DNA of 64,000 bases from Leisingera aquimarina DSM 24565 (GCF_000473165.1 NZ_KI421504.1:62001-126000), one strand, 5' to 3'. Numbered from the stretch's first letter, positions 25,935 to 36,387 are shown. Program-made: numbers and translations. The notes: generated by a model from the letters alone, not told the origin.

Positions 25935-27740
25935 TTAGAACGTCCGCGCTTTGGGCGCGATTTTCTTGAGGCTGATGCCGCCTTCGGCTTCGGTAGAGAG
26001 CGGATCGGTGATCACCGGGCGGTAGCTGAGCTCCACCTTGGTGCCTTCCACGCGCGACACAGTGTGGACCCGCCAGTTTTCATCATCCCGGGTCGAGAAA
26101 TCCTCATGCGCGTGCGCGCCTCGGCTTTCCTTGCGGGCCTCGGCGCCAACGATGGTGGCCAGCGCGCTTGGCATCAGGTTGGTCAGTTCCAGCGTTTCCA
26201 TCAGGTCGGAGTTCCAGACCAGCGACCGGTCGGTCACCTGCAGATCGTCCATCTTGGCGGCAATCTTAGTCATCTTCTCGACACCTTCGGCCATGGTCTC
26301 CGCTGTGCGGAACACGGCGGCGTCGGCCTGCATGCATTTCTGCATTTCCAGCCGCAGATCCGCGGTCGGAGTGCCGCCTTTGGCATTGCGCAGGGTATCA
26401 AAGCGGTCAAATGCCTTGTCGACGGAAGCCGTGTTCAGTACCGGGTTCGCCGCCTCCGGATCCACAACCTTGCCCGCGCGGATGGCCGAGGCACGGCCAA
26501 AGACCACCAGGTCAATGAGCGAGTTGGAACCAAGCCGGTTAGCTCCATGCACCGAGGCGCAGCCTGCCTCGCCCACCGCCATCAGGCCGGGCACAACGGC
26601 GGTTGGATCTTCGGCGGATGGGTTCAGCACCTCGCCCCAATAGTTGGTCGGGATGCCGCCCATGTTGTAGTGCACAGTGGGCAGAACCGGGATCGGTTCC
26701 TTGGTGACGTCCACACCGGCAAAGATCTTGGCGCTCTCGGAAATGCCCGGCAGGCGTTCCGCCAGCGCTTCGGCCGGCAGGTGGCTGAGGTTCAGATGGA
26801 TATGATCACCCTCGGCGCCAACCCCGCGGCCTTCGCGGATTTCCATGGTCATCGACCGGGAAACATAGTCGCGCGGTGCCAGGTCCTTGTACTGGGGCGC
26901 GTAACGCTCCATGAACCGTTCGCCTTCGGAGTTGGTGAGGTAGCCGCCCTCGCCCCGTGCGCCCTCAGTAATCAGGCAGCCGGAGCCGTAGATGCCGGTC
27001 GGGTGGAATTGCACAAATTCCATATCCTGCAGCGCCAGCCCTGCACGGGCCACCATGCCGCCGCCGTCGCCGGTGCAAGTATGCGCCGAGGTGGCTGAGA
27101 AATAGGCGCGGCCATAACCGCCGGTCGCCAGCACCACCATTTTGGCGTTGAAGACATGCATGGTGCCGTCATCCAGCTTCCAGCACACAACGCCCTGGCA
27201 CTGCCCGTCCTCGGACATGATCAGGTCGATGGCGAAATACTCGATATAGAATTCCGCGTTGTTCTTCAGCGACTGGCCATAAAGCGTATGCAGGATCGCG
27301 TGGCCGGTCCGGTCAGCCGCCGCACAGGTGCGCTGCACCGCGGGGCCTTCGCCGAATTCGGTGGTGTGGCCGCCGAACGGGCGCTGGTAGATCTTGCCTT
27401 CCTCAGTGCGCGAGAACGGCACGCCATAGTGTTCCAGCTCGTAAACCGCCTTAGGCGCCTCACGTGCCAGGTATTCCATCGCGTCGGTGTCGCCCAGCCA
27501 GTCGGAGCCTTTGACGGTGTCATACATATGCCACTGCCAGCTGTCGGGCCCCATGTTGCCCAAGCTGGCGGCAATGCCGCCCTGCGCCGCCACAGTGTGG
27601 GAGCGGGTCGGGAACACCTTGGTCACACAGGCAGTGCGCAGCCCCTGCTCGGCCATGCCAAGCGTCGCACGGAGGCCAGCCCCGCCGGCGCCAACCACGA
27701 CCACGTCATATTCATGTGTTTCGTATTCGTAAGCAGCCAT
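25935..27740 (-). CDS. sdhA: succinate dehydrogenase flavoprotein subunit
   Basis: 601 residues. It oxidises succinate to fumarate with covalently bound FAD. The dinucleotide motif is [20 protein letters not shown] (about residues 14-33). The FAD-linking His is in [17 protein letters not shown] (about 46-62). The substrate site includes [21 protein letters not shown] (about 245-265) with the catalytic Arg, and [14 protein letters not shown] (about 395-408) is typical. Length and motifs are complete. It is the third gene of the operon. Confidence 0.98.
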   Translation of the reverse strand: MAAYEYETHEYDVVVVGAGGAGLRATLGMAEQGLRTACVTKVFPTRSHTVAAQGGIAASLGNMGPDSWQWHMYDTVKGSDWLGDTDAMEYLAREAPKAVYELEHYGVPFSRTEEGKIYQRPFGGHTTEFGEGPAVQRTCAAADRTGHAILHTLYGQSLKNNAEFYIEYFAIDLIMSEDGQCQGVVCWKLDDGTMHVFNAKMVVLATGGYGRAYFSATSAHTCTGDGGGMVARAGLALQDMEFVQFHPTGIYGSGCLITEGARGEGGYLTNSEGERFMERYAPQYKDLAPRDYVSRSMTMEIREGRGVGAEGDHIHLNLSHLPAEALAERLPGISESAKIFAGVDVTKEPIPVLPTVHYNMGGIPTNYWGEVLNPSAEDPTAVVPGLMAVGEAGCASVHGANRLGSNSLIDLVVFGRASAIRAGKVVDPEAANPVLNTASVDKAFDRFDTLRNAKGGTPTADLRLEMQKCMQADAAVFRTAETMAEGVEKMTKIAAKMDDLQVTDRSLVWNSDLMETLELTNLMPSALATIVGAEARKESRGAHAHEDFSTRDDENWRVHTVSRVEGTKVELSYRPVITDPLSTEAEGGISLKKIAPKARTF

Positions 27741-27759
27741 TGATGGAAACCTCGGGGAG

Positions 27760-28131
27760 TTACAGGGCCAGGCGGATCAGCGCATAGGCACTGGTCGTGG
27801 CGACGGCATAAGACAGGCAATTGACCAGGATGATCGTCAGGCGGCCTTTGACGCCGTGAACATAGTCCTCGATCATAATCTGGGCGCCGGATTTGAAATG
27901 CATCATGCCGACCCATATGGTCAGCGCCGCCACCAGCGCCGGGAACGGGCGCGAATAATAGGCGGTGATCTCCTCATAAGATCCGCCCAGCGCGGAGCCG
28001 AAGGTGAAGACAAACAGCGGCACCAGGATCAAGAGCGCAACAGAGCTCACCTGCATCGCCCAATGATGGCCGGTTCCGGATTTTGCAGCGCCCATGCCAA
28101 CGGCGCGCTTGCGGTCAGTCAGAAATCGCAT
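27760..28131 (-). CDS. sdhD: succinate dehydrogenase membrane anchor subunit
   Basis: 123 residues with three membrane helices: [36 protein letters not shown] and [36 protein letters not shown] (about residues 78-93) holds the haem/quinone-side His and the conserved Asp-Tyr pair. With SdhC it anchors SdhAB to the cytoplasmic membrane and binds ubiquinone. It lies 17 bases downstream of sdhC. Confidence 0.93.
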   Translation of the reverse strand: MRFLTDRKRAVGMGAAKSGTGHHWAMQVSSVALLILVPLFVFTFGSALGGSYEEITAYYSRPFPALVAALTIWVGMMHFKSGAQIMIEDYVHGVKGRLTIILVNCLSYAVATTSAYALIRLAL

Positions 28132-28148
28132 CGCGTGTGTCCTTTAGC

Positions 28149-28532
28149 TTAGACGATAATGATAGTCAGAACGGTCAGGATCACTGATCCTGTGATCACA
28201 AACCAGCCCAGTTTCTCAGCCTGGTCCAGATCCAGCATATAGCCGTTGTCCCAGATCAGATGCCGGATACCTGCGAGCGTGTGATACCAAAGGCCCAGCG
28301 CCGACAGCACCATCACCAGATCGCCGAACCAGCTGGTCAGCACGCCATTGGCAATGGCGAAGTATTCGGGCGAGGTTGCAGCGGCCAGGAACCACCAGGC
28401 GATCAGCAGCGCCGAGACGATCAGCGCGTTGCCGGTGATCCGTGTCAGGATCGACGTCAGGGAGGTCAGCTGCGGCCGGTAGACCTGCAAATGCGGCGAA
28501 AGCGGGCGGTTGCCCCGATTGACATCGGCCAT
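28149..28532 (-). CDS. sdhC: succinate dehydrogenase cytochrome b556 subunit
   Basis: 127 residues, three membrane helices. The N-terminal signature NRGNRPLSPHLQVYRPQLTSLTSILTRITG contains the conserved RP-SPHL-Y segment and the quinone-site Ser and Arg. WYHTLAGIRHLIWD (about residues 80-93) holds the haem-ligand His. It is the first gene of sdhCDAB. Its upstream region carries the paired GTGATCAC operators shared with the sucC promoter region. Confidence 0.94.
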   Translation of the reverse strand: MADVNRGNRPLSPHLQVYRPQLTSLTSILTRITGNALIVSALLIAWWFLAAATSPEYFAIANGVLTSWFGDLVMVLSALGLWYHTLAGIRHLIWDNGYMLDLDQAEKLGWFVITGSVILTVLTIIIV

Positions 28533-28647
28533 GTTGGCTCCTTTTCAGGTTGGCTGACGACGTTTTAGCCGATTTTTACGGCGTGTCACCCGAAGGAAGT
28601 GTTAAAAAACACGGGAAATTGCTCTGTTGGCGCTAAAAGGCCACGAC

Positions 28648-28678
28648 TTGTGATCACAGCAAATAATTAGTGATCACA
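28648..28678. promoter_or_regulatory. paired GTGATCAC operator upstream of sdhC
   Basis: Palindrome TGTGATCACA at 28649-28658 and GTGATCAC at 28670-28677, centres 20 bases apart. Read towards sdhC the order is TTTGTGATCAC...TGTGATCACAA. The pair lies about 115-145 bases before the sdhC start. The same two-site layout occurs at 35045-35076 ahead of sucC. A dedicated dimeric regulator binding both sites is inferred. Confidence 0.7.
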
Positions 28679-28726
28679 AATTTACAAACTGGAAAATTTT
28701 TGCAGAATCACAAGGCAATCTGCAAA

Positions 28727-29428
28727 TCACTGCAAAGCCTGCGCCGTCTTGTCTGCCCAGCGCGGCAACGCAGCTGTCTGTCTTGCAACCTCCCGAACCA
28801 GCTTCTTGCGGATCCGCGCAGGGTAGTCGTCAAAGCTGGCGGCGGTGACCACAAAAGCGCCCTCGCCGCGGATCACATTTTCAAAGAAATAGGCTGTCAG
28901 ATCCGGTTCGCTCTGCTCAATGGCAATGGCGTTCACGGTTACCCCAAGGGCAGACAGCGCCCCATGCGCCTCGCGCGGCTCAACGCCTTCGTTGGAAAAT
29001 CCGTCGCCGGAAATGTCGATCACCCTGCGCTTGCAATCCGGCACTGCAGAGAATTGATCCAGCGCCAGGAACAGCGCCTCTCCCACCGCAGTGGAATAAT
29101 TGCGCCAGGGCCGCGGCGCCTGTTCGATCCGCCGGGCCAATGCCTCGACATCGGCAAAACTGCGGACAGGCACCCAAGGCAGCGTCACCTCCTGCCGTGA
29201 CTCGCCGGACCATTGCACCAGCAGCACCTGCGCCCGCGCCTTGACCAGCGCCTCAGAAACGACACCGTCGCGCAACCCCGCCGCCAGCCCGTCCATCTGA
29301 ATGCGGTATTCCTCGGCATCGACTGACCCGGACACATCCACCGCCAGCACCAGCGCCAGATCACAGGCCGCTGCCCGGAGCGGCCAGAGGGAGAGCGTCG
29401 AGAAAACCAGAAGCTGCAAAACCCGCAT
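28727..29428 (-). CDS. DUF1194 secreted von Willebrand factor A-like protein
   Basis: 233 residues. A signal peptide (LLVFSTLSLWPLRAAA) precedes a VWA domain with MIDAS motif DVSGSVD (DxSxS, about residues 30-36), a further metal-site Thr region (YSTAVGEALFLALDQF) and IDISGDGFSNEG. It should bind a divalent metal and a protein partner in the periplasm. No partner is encoded nearby. It is a single gene, transcribed towards sdhC. Two CTGCAAA repeats lie across its stop codon. Confidence 0.85.
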   Translation of the reverse strand: MRVLQLLVFSTLSLWPLRAAACDLALVLAVDVSGSVDAEEYRIQMDGLAAGLRDGVVSEALVKARAQVLLVQWSGESRQEVTLPWVPVRSFADVEALARRIEQAPRPWRNYSTAVGEALFLALDQFSAVPDCKRRVIDISGDGFSNEGVEPREAHGALSALGVTVNAIAIEQSEPDLTAYFFENVIRGEGAFVVTAASFDDYPARIRKKLVREVARQTAALPRWADKTAQALQ

Positions 29429-29498
29429 ACTGCCAGCTTAAGCAGCAATCGCGCTAAGGGTCATCACAATTCTGCCAGCTTCCCCTGTTCATCTGGCT

Positions 29499-29551
29499 GA
29501 AAATATCCTGGGAGTGAGCAGGCAAGGCCTGCGAGGGGGCAAAGCCCCCTC
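29499..29551. repeat. dispersed double-hairpin repeat, copy 1 (related copy at 45084-45132)
   Basis: GAAAATATCCTGGGAG is followed by hairpin CAGGC-AA-GGCCTG and then GGGGGC-AAA-GCCCCC. The copy at 45084 has the same order: CAAAAATATCCCGGGGG, a GGCCC/GGGCC hairpin, then GGGGGC-AGA-GCCCCC. It sits at the 3' end of the mesaconyl-CoA hydratase gene and may serve as its terminator. Confidence 0.65.
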
Positions 29552-29554
29552 AGA

Positions 29555-30601
29555 TCACTTCGGCATCAAAGCCCAGTAATCCAGATCCAGCAGCACGTCC
29601 GGCAGGTATTTGCCGTCTTCGCCCTTCAGCTCAAACGGCGCGCCGCCCTTGGTGGCCACCAGCCGCAGCCGGACGGCGCCGACGCCTGGCGCAGACGTTT
29701 CCGCCTTATCCAGAACCTCCGACCAGGCCCGCACAGTCAGACCCGACAGGCAGGGATTGGCATGCGCACCGCCATTCAGGCCGACGATCATCTGCGCATT
29801 GGCAAGCCCATTGAACGACAGCGTCCGCGCCATCGAGATCACATGGCCGCCATAGATCAGCCTGGTGCCATCCGGGCGCGCAGTGTTGTCGAAATGCACC
29901 TTGGCGGTGTTCTGCCACAGCCGGGTTGCCATCATGTGCTCGGCTTCTTCGATGGTGACACCATCCACATGGTCGATGGTTTCGCCCACCGCATAGTCGT
30001 CCCAGCGGTGCGGCTCGCCGGCCAGGGTGAAATCATAAGTGCTGAAATCCAGCCCCGCCGGGATCACCAGCTGGTCTGCCGGAATCACCTTGTTCAATTC
30101 CGGAATAACCGTTTCCGGCGCCGGGGCATCCGGGTCGCCTTTGCGCACCATCACCCAGCGCACATACTCCATCACGCAGTCGTCGCGCTGGTTCAACCCG
30201 CGGGTGCGCACATAGACCACGCCGGACTTGCCGTTGGAGTTCTGCTTGAGGCCGATCACCTCGGATTCCGATCGCAGCGTGTCGCCGGGATAGACCGGCA
30301 GCAGCCAGCGCCCCTCGGCATAGCCGAGGTTCGCCAGCGCATTGAGGGAGATGTCCGGCACCGTCTTGCCGAACACCACATGGAAGGCCGCCAGATCATC
30401 CAGCGGCGCCGATGGCAGACCAGAGGCCCGGGCAAATTCATCCGAAGAATACAGCGCATGGCGCGCCGGGTAGAGCGCATGATACAGCGCCCGTTCCCCG
30501 CCCGACACCGTGCGCGGCACCGCGTGGCGGATTACTTCACCAACGGTATAGTCTTCAAAAAAACGTCCCGGATTGGTTTTGGCCGGACTGATCTTGGCCA
30601 T
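29555..30601 (-). CDS. mch: mesaconyl-CoA hydratase (MaoC family)
   Basis: 348 residues with two MaoC/hot-dog halves. The first runs FEDYTVGEVIRHAVPRTVSGGERALY and the second HRWDDYAVGETIDHVDGVTIEEAEHMMATRLW. Length and double-domain layout match the EMC-pathway enzyme that hydrates mesaconyl-CoA to beta-methylmalyl-CoA, rather than a single-domain R-hydratase. In Rhodobacter sphaeroides the equivalent gene lies near the mcl2 thioesterase gene, as here (31410). It overlaps the DUF1737 gene stop by one base, which suggests one operon mcl2-nnrU-DUF1737-mch. Confidence 0.9.
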   Translation of the reverse strand: MAKISPAKTNPGRFFEDYTVGEVIRHAVPRTVSGGERALYHALYPARHALYSSDEFARASGLPSAPLDDLAAFHVVFGKTVPDISLNALANLGYAEGRWLLPVYPGDTLRSESEVIGLKQNSNGKSGVVYVRTRGLNQRDDCVMEYVRWVMVRKGDPDAPAPETVIPELNKVIPADQLVIPAGLDFSTYDFTLAGEPHRWDDYAVGETIDHVDGVTIEEAEHMMATRLWQNTAKVHFDNTARPDGTRLIYGGHVISMARTLSFNGLANAQMIVGLNGGAHANPCLSGLTVRAWSEVLDKAETSAPGVGAVRLRLVATKGGAPFELKGEDGKYLPDVLLDLDYWALMPK

Positions 30602-30804
30602 CAGTGTTCTCCCAGTTTGGTCTCAGGGGTGTAGGTTCCGTCCGCCTCCTTCACTACCGCCTGGCCGCAGCGCATGATCCCCTTCACGGGATCGAAGGTC
30701 TGGGTCGGGCTGCCGTGCAGCTCCCAGCCCTTGTTCAGCGCATCGGTCACCTTGTGGCAGAAGGCAGAGGTGTCGTCCTCGGACAAAAATCGGTAGAGTT
30801 TCAT
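30601..30804 (-). CDS. DUF1737 domain small protein
   Basis: 67 residues. The pattern MKLYRFLSEDDTSAFCHKVTDALNKGWELHGSPTQ, with GWELHGSP as the hallmark, identifies DUF1737. The function of this family is unknown. It is encoded between NnrU and mesaconyl-CoA hydratase, overlapping the latter's start by one base, and this tight coupling suggests it is made together with the hydratase. The fold resembles small ligand-binding or regulatory domains, but nothing is proven. Confidence 0.85.
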   Translation of the reverse strand: MKLYRFLSEDDTSAFCHKVTDALNKGWELHGSPTQTFDPVKGIMRCGQAVVKEADGTYTPETKLGEH

Positions 30805-30826
30805 GGTATCTTATCCTGCTGAGGGC

Positions 30827-31375
30827 CTACCCAGGAAAGGGCGAAGGCCCGACCACCCCGTGGACGTAGCCGATCACCCCCATCAGAACAATCGAGGCCG
30901 CAAAGAACATCCCGTCTTTGGCGATGGAGCCTTTGGGGCCCGGCTGCCAGTCCGGCTCAGACCGGTTGATCACGATGACCTCAGCCACGGCCCAGGCCAG
31001 CAGGCTGCCGAACAGGATGATCGACGCCAGGTCGCCATTGACCAGCAGATGCGCCGCGGCCCAGAGCTTAAAGCCCGCCAGCATCGGGTGGCGCATGCCG
31101 TTCAGCAGCGCGCCTTTCTTTGGCGCCGGGCTCATCATCCAGATGGCGATCAGCACCAGCAGGTTGTTGATATGCACCATAAAGGACGGCGGCGCCCAGA
31201 CGTGGATGAATTCCATGCTGCGGTAGCCCAGTACCATCAGCACCACGCCGGCAACCAGCACCAAAGCCACCATACCGCGGCCGCCATTGCCCATGGACGC
31301 GCGCGCCTCCGGTGCCAGCCGTTTGAACAGGTGGCCGCCCCACCACGACAGGATGCCTAGGATCAATAGCGCCAT
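30827..31375 (-). CDS. NnrU family membrane protein
   Basis: 182 residues, about five membrane helices. It begins ALLILGILSWWGGHLFKRLAPEAR and contains RHPMLAGFKLWAAAHLLVNGDLAS (about residues 95-118), the core of the NnrU/isoprenylcysteine methyltransferase-like fold. NnrU was named for a link to nitric-oxide metabolism in Rhodobacter, but this gene has no denitrification neighbours. It sits in the mcl2-mch unit instead, so the name should not be taken as a function. Confidence 0.85.
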   Translation of the reverse strand: MALLILGILSWWGGHLFKRLAPEARASMGNGGRGMVALVLVAGVVLMVLGYRSMEFIHVWAPPSFMVHINNLLVLIAIWMMSPAPKKGALLNGMRHPMLAGFKLWAAAHLLVNGDLASIILFGSLLAWAVAEVIVINRSEPDWQPGPKGSIAKDGMFFAASIVLMGVIGYVHGVVGPSPFPG

Positions 31376-31409
31376 ATCAGTCTCCCTCTGCTGCTGACTG
31401 GGTCAACAG

Positions 31410-32264
31410 CTAGGCTGAAAGCGCGGCGATTGCATCCGCTTTTGCCAGGATTTCACGCGCCGTCACCACATGCAGGTTCTCGACTATCCTGCCGTCGACC
31501 ACGGCTACACCCTGGCCTGCGGCCTGCGCCTCATCAAAAGCGGCAATCTGGCGGCGGGCAGTCTCAGCCTCGCGCTCCGTCGGGGCAAAGGCGGCATTGG
31601 CCGTCTCCACCTGCGCCGGGTGGATCAGAGTCTTGCCGTCAAAGCCCATGTCCCGGCCTTGGGCACATTCCGCCGACAGTCCCTCGACATCCTTGAAAGC
31701 GTTATAAACACCATCGACGATCACCAGCCCCTCGGCCTTGGCGGCCAGCAGGCACAGGCCCAGCCCCGCCATCATCGGCATCCGGTCCGGGCGATAGCGG
31801 GTCTGCAGTTCCTTGGCCAGGTCATTGGTGCCCATCACCATGCCCTGCAGCTGAGGGTGGGCGGCAATCGCGGCGGCATTCAGAATGCCACGCGGGGTTT
31901 CCATCATCGCCCACAGCGGAATGTCTTTGGTGATCTCTGCAAGCGCGTCCAAATCCGCCGGCGCATTCACCTTGGGCAGCAGAATCGCGTCGCAATCCAT
32001 CTCTGCCGCCGCTTTCGCATCCTCACGCCCCCACGGCGTATCCAGCCCGTTGATCCGCACGATCTTCATCCGGGCGCCATAGCCGCCCGTCTCCAGCGCC
32101 TGGGTCAAGGTCGCGCGGGCATTGGGTTTTTCGTCCACCGACACCGCGTCTTCCAGATCAAAGATCACCGCGTCCACCGGCAGGGTTTTGGCCTTCTCCA
32201 GCGCGCGTGCGTTGGAGCCGGGAATATACAAAACCGAACGGTAAGGGCGCGCACGCGGGTCCAT
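31410..32264 (-). CDS. mcl2: (3S)-malyl-CoA thioesterase / CoA ester lyase family (Mcl2-like)
   Basis: 284 residues of the CitE/HpcH-like barrel: RSVLYIPGSNARALEKAKTLPVDAVIFDLEDAV at the N-terminus, with the metal-binding Glu and Asp later (MMETPRGILNAAAIA, GTNDLAKELQ). Length and N-terminus fit the Mcl2 thioesterase of R. sphaeroides, which hydrolyses (3S)-malyl-CoA to malate. Mcl1, the lyase, is longer and begins differently. With mch four genes downstream it provides EMC-pathway output to malate. A beta-methylmalyl-CoA lyase proper (Mcl1) is not in this window. Confidence 0.85.
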   Translation of the reverse strand: MDPRARPYRSVLYIPGSNARALEKAKTLPVDAVIFDLEDAVSVDEKPNARATLTQALETGGYGARMKIVRINGLDTPWGREDAKAAAEMDCDAILLPKVNAPADLDALAEITKDIPLWAMMETPRGILNAAAIAAHPQLQGMVMGTNDLAKELQTRYRPDRMPMMAGLGLCLLAAKAEGLVIVDGVYNAFKDVEGLSAECAQGRDMGFDGKTLIHPAQVETANAAFAPTEREAETARRQIAAFDEAQAAGQGVAVVDGRIVENLHVVTAREILAKADAIAALSA

Positions 32265-32614
32265 AGAGCCTCTCCAAAAGTTATTTTGTTGCGTAAAGCG
32301 GTACAGATTCGACTGTATACTTTCAAGTACAATTCCGCCGCAGCGCAGCGTAACCCTCCCCGCAAACGCAGCAAGATATTGACAAAGTTAGTGAACTTTC
32401 AGCGCCCTCTGGGTTAACCAGTTATCAGCACCTGATTGCCAAACTGATAGACACCAAGGCACAGGACCCCTGCCGCCGCCCCAGGCCGCACCTGATGCCC
32501 GCAGGCATGGGGCCTGCATTTCGAATTGCGTTACACACCGGCCCGCACAGGGATACCGGGAGCTGCCGTCAGGCACCCGGCTCTGTCCGGCCGTTCCGGA
32601 AAGGGTAAAACGAG
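32265..32614. other. intergenic region between mcl2 and a divergent secreted-protein gene
   Basis: No gene. It must hold the promoter of the mcl2 unit (minus) and of the gene at 32615 (plus). Visible words are TACAG-N6-CTGTA (32302-32317), TACTT-TC-AAGTA just beside it, and TTGACA near 32380 on the plus strand. No known operator was recognised. Confidence 0.5.
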
Positions 32615-32929
32615 ATGAAAATAACATACCGGGCACTGCCGACAGCCCTCACCGTGCTGACCCTGGCTGCTGCGCCTGCCGCCGCGCAAAGCCGCAACTG
32701 CGCACCGCGCGACACAGTGATCAAACGGCTGGCAGAAAAATACGGCGAAAGCCGTCAAAGCATCGGCATGGGCCAGAAGGGTATGGTGATGGAAACCTTT
32801 GCCTCCGAAAACACCGGCAGTTGGACCATCACCGTGACCACGCCCAACGGCATGACCTGCCTGGTGGCGTCAGGCCAGTCTTATGAAGTGCTCGCAGAAG
32901 CACTGCCAAACACCGACAGCGATGCCTGA
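32615..32929 (+). CDS. small secreted protein, unknown function
   Basis: 104 residues. The N-terminus MKITYRALPTALTVLTLAAAPAAAQS is a Sec signal peptide with cleavage near AQS. The mature part has Cys in NCAPRD and in GMTCLV, about 60 residues apart, probably disulfide-bonded. It also contains GSWTITVTTPNGMTCLVASGQ, which looks like a beta-rich periplasmic domain. AAAACGAG precedes the start. Similar short proteins occur in other Rhodobacteraceae as far as I recall. No function is known. Confidence 0.75.
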   Translation: MKITYRALPTALTVLTLAAAPAAAQSRNCAPRDTVIKRLAEKYGESRQSIGMGQKGMVMETFASENTGSWTITVTTPNGMTCLVASGQSYEVLAEALPNTDSDA

Positions 32930-33010
32930 GCAGCAGTTATTGAGGCAGGTTTCCAGGCAGCAGGTTGAGCGGCCGGGGACGCCGCGCGGGCTGGCCCTCA
33001 TGAGCAGTAT

Positions 33011-33766
33011 TCAGGTCAGCCCGTCCCAGATCAGCTTGGCTCCGGTCACACTCAGCAGCACATAGGTCAGCGCAAAGAACCCGCGCTCCGGGATGCTGTG
33101 ATGCAGCTTCACCCCCAGCCAGGCACCAAGCAGCGCAAAGGGTGCCAGCATCAGATCCAGCCGCAGCGTCTCCCAAGTGAACAGCCCCAGCCAGGCATAG
33201 GGCACCGCCTTGGCGATATTGACCGCCCAGAAGATCAGCACGGTGCTGGCCTGATATTCGGTTTTCCGCAACTTCAGGCTGAGAAGATAAACCGCGGCCG
33301 GCGGCCCGCCCGCATGGCTGACAAAACTGGTGAACCCGACAGCCACCCCGGCAAGCAGTCCGGTGCGGTCAGAAAGCTGCGCGGCAGACAGGCTGCCAAA
33401 TCCAAGCCGCCCGCGCAGCTGCCACAGCACAAACCCGATTGAGACCGCACCGATCAGAACCCGCATCGCATCGTCATTCACCGCCGAGTACAGCCAGGCG
33501 CCCAGCCCGACACCCGGCAGCCCGCCCGCGATCAGCAACAGCGAGGCGCGCAGATTCCAGCGGCCCCAATAGGGTTTCAGATTGGCCAGATCGATCAGCA
33601 TCAACAGCGGCAGCATCAGCGCCAAGGCCGCGCCCGGCTCAATCACCAGCGCCAGAATCGACGCCGAAGCAAAGGCCGCGCCGGACCCGAAACCGCTCTT
33701 GGACACGCCCGCAAAAACGACTGCCGGGATGGCAAAAACGAAAAACATAGCGTCAAATGCCATCAT
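33011..33766 (-). CDS. TauE/SafE family membrane permease (second in window)
   Basis: 251 residues, about eight membrane helices. It has GVSKSGFGSGAAFASASILAL (about residues 19-39) and GFTSFVSHAGGPPAAVYLL (about 154-172). The latter His-Ala-Gly-Gly-Pro segment is typical of the shorter TauE/SafE subgroup. It differs from the copy at 7459, which has the duplicated GVGGGF motif. Export of sulfite or an organosulfonate is possible; no sulfonate genes lie next to it. Confidence 0.87.
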   Translation of the reverse strand: MMAFDAMFFVFAIPAVVFAGVSKSGFGSGAAFASASILALVIEPGAALALMLPLLMLIDLANLKPYWGRWNLRASLLLIAGGLPGVGLGAWLYSAVNDDAMRVLIGAVSIGFVLWQLRGRLGFGSLSAAQLSDRTGLLAGVAVGFTSFVSHAGGPPAAVYLLSLKLRKTEYQASTVLIFWAVNIAKAVPYAWLGLFTWETLRLDLMLAPFALLGAWLGVKLHHSIPERGFFALTYVLLSVTGAKLIWDGLT

Positions 33767-33788
33767 TGCCCGCCCTCGAAAGCCCTGA

Positions 33789-34886
<1,098 letters not shown>

Positions 34887-34910
34887 GCCAAAAAGCCTTG
34901 CACAAATCAG

Positions 34911-34940
34911 GGGGTCCGCTTCGGCGGGCCCTTTTCTTTT
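34911..34940 (+). terminator. rho-independent terminator of mdh
   Basis: GGGTCCGC (34912-34919), loop TTCG, GCGGGCCC (34924-34931), then TTTTCTTTT. The stem has one G-T pair. It separates mdh from the sucC promoter region. Confidence 0.88.
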
Positions 34941-35045
34941 GCCGCAGCGTTCCCGGTGCGGCGATTGACGCTTTTGAACTATGAAGCGGCGGTAGCAACG
35001 GGTGACTGCTACCTTCGAATCACTGCCGTTAAGCTTCCCATAATT

Positions 35046-35076
35046 TGTGATCACACCCTCAAAAACCGTGATCACA
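35046..35076. promoter_or_regulatory. paired GTGATCAC operator upstream of sucC
   Basis: TGTGATCACA at 35046-35055 and GTGATCAC at 35068-35075, centres 21 bases apart, read as TTTGTGATCAC...GTGATCACAAA. It lies about 115-145 bases before the sucC start, in a 300-base gap that otherwise holds the mdh terminator and no gene. Layout, outer T/A tracts and distance to the start match the pair ahead of sdhC. Confidence 0.7.
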
Positions 35077-35188
35077 AATCTCGAAAATCTTCACCATTTC
35101 CCCGTCCCCTGTCAAAAAAGCCTTTAACACTTGGCTTTAAGACGGCCTATTGAAGCCAGACAATTGCAGCCAGACGGGACAGTTTCAG

Positions 35189-36382
35189 ATGAACATCCAC
35201 GAATATCAGGCAAAGGCCCTCCTTCGCAGCTACGGTGCCCCGGTGTCCGACGGCAAGGTGGTGCTGAAAGCCGAGGACGCCAAAACCGCCGCCGGTGAAC
35301 TGGACGGCCCGCTGTGGGTGGTCAAGGCACAGATCCACGCAGGCGGCCGCGGCAAGGGTTCCTTCAAGGAAGCCGATGCCGGCGAAAAAGGCGGCGTGCG
35401 CCTGACCAAATCGGTGGAGGAAGCTGCCGAGGAAGCCAAGAAGATGCTGGGCCGTACACTGGTCACCCATCAGACCGGCCCGGCGGGCAAGCAGGTGAAC
35501 CGCATCTACATCGAAGCGGGCTCTGGCATTCAGACCGAGCTGTATCTGGCGCTGCTGGTCGACCGCCAGACCTCGCGGATTTCCTTTGTCTGCTCAACCG
35601 AGGGCGGCATGGACATCGAGGAAGTGGCAGCTGCCACCCCGGAAAAAATCCTGTCCTTCTCCGTCGACCCGGCCACCGGCTACCAAGCCTACCATGGCCG
35701 CCGCATCGCCTTCTCGCTCGGCCTGGAAGGCGCGCAGGTCAAACAATGCGTCAAACTGATGGGCCAGCTCTACCAAGCCTTCGTCGACAAGGACATGGAG
35801 ATGCTGGAGATCAATCCGCTGATCGTCGGCGACGACGGCGCGCTCAAGGTGCTGGACGCCAAGGTCGGCTTTGACGGTAACGCGGTCTACCGCCACGCCG
35901 ACGTGGCCGAGCTGCGCGACACCACCGAGGAAGACCCGAAAGAGCTGGAAGCCTCGAAATACGACCTGAACTATATCGCGCTGGATGGCGAGATCGGCTG
36001 CATGGTGAACGGCGCCGGCCTGGCGATGGCCACCATGGACATCATCAAACTGTACGGGGCCGAGCCTGCCAACTTCCTCGACGTGGGCGGCGGTGCAACC
36101 AAGGAGAAGGTCACTGAGGCGTTCAAGATCATCACCTCGGACCCGCAGGTCAAAGGCATCCTGGTCAACATCTTCGGCGGCATCATGCGCTGCGACGTCA
36201 TCGCCGAGGGCGTGGTTGCCGCGGTCAAGGAAGTCGGCCTGAAGGTGCCGCTGGTGGTCCGCCTTGAGGGCACCAACGTCGAGAAAGGCAAGGAGATCAT
36301 CAACACCTCCGGCCTCGACGTGATCGCCGCCGACAACCTGAAAGACGGCGCCGAGAAAATCGTAAAGGCCGTGAAGGGCTGA
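35189..36382 (+). CDS. sucC: succinyl-CoA synthetase beta subunit
   Basis: 397 residues from ATG 35189 ([19 protein letters not shown], the standard N-terminus). It is an ATP-grasp protein: [17 protein letters not shown] (about residues 43-59) binds nucleotide, and the C-terminal domain has [14 protein letters not shown] (about 294-307) and [15 protein letters not shown]. With SucD it interconverts succinyl-CoA and succinate with ATP or GTP formation. Unusually, two other genes lie between it and sucD. Confidence 0.97.
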   Translation: MNIHEYQAKALLRSYGAPVSDGKVVLKAEDAKTAAGELDGPLWVVKAQIHAGGRGKGSFKEADAGEKGGVRLTKSVEEAAEEAKKMLGRTLVTHQTGPAGKQVNRIYIEAGSGIQTELYLALLVDRQTSRISFVCSTEGGMDIEEVAAATPEKILSFSVDPATGYQAYHGRRIAFSLGLEGAQVKQCVKLMGQLYQAFVDKDMEMLEINPLIVGDDGALKVLDAKVGFDGNAVYRHADVAELRDTTEEDPKELEASKYDLNYIALDGEIGCMVNGAGLAMATMDIIKLYGAEPANFLDVGGGATKEKVTEAFKIITSDPQVKGILVNIFGGIMRCDVIAEGVVAAVKEVGLKVPLVVRLEGTNVEKGKEIINTSGLDVIAADNLKDGAEKIVKAVKG

Positions 36383-36387
36383 TCACC

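Noticed and set aside
28191-28200. Another exact TGTGATCACA inside sdhC, and GTGATCAC-type words near 5533 and 26007
   Set aside because: All lie in conserved coding sequence and are single, not paired, so they were not listed as operators.
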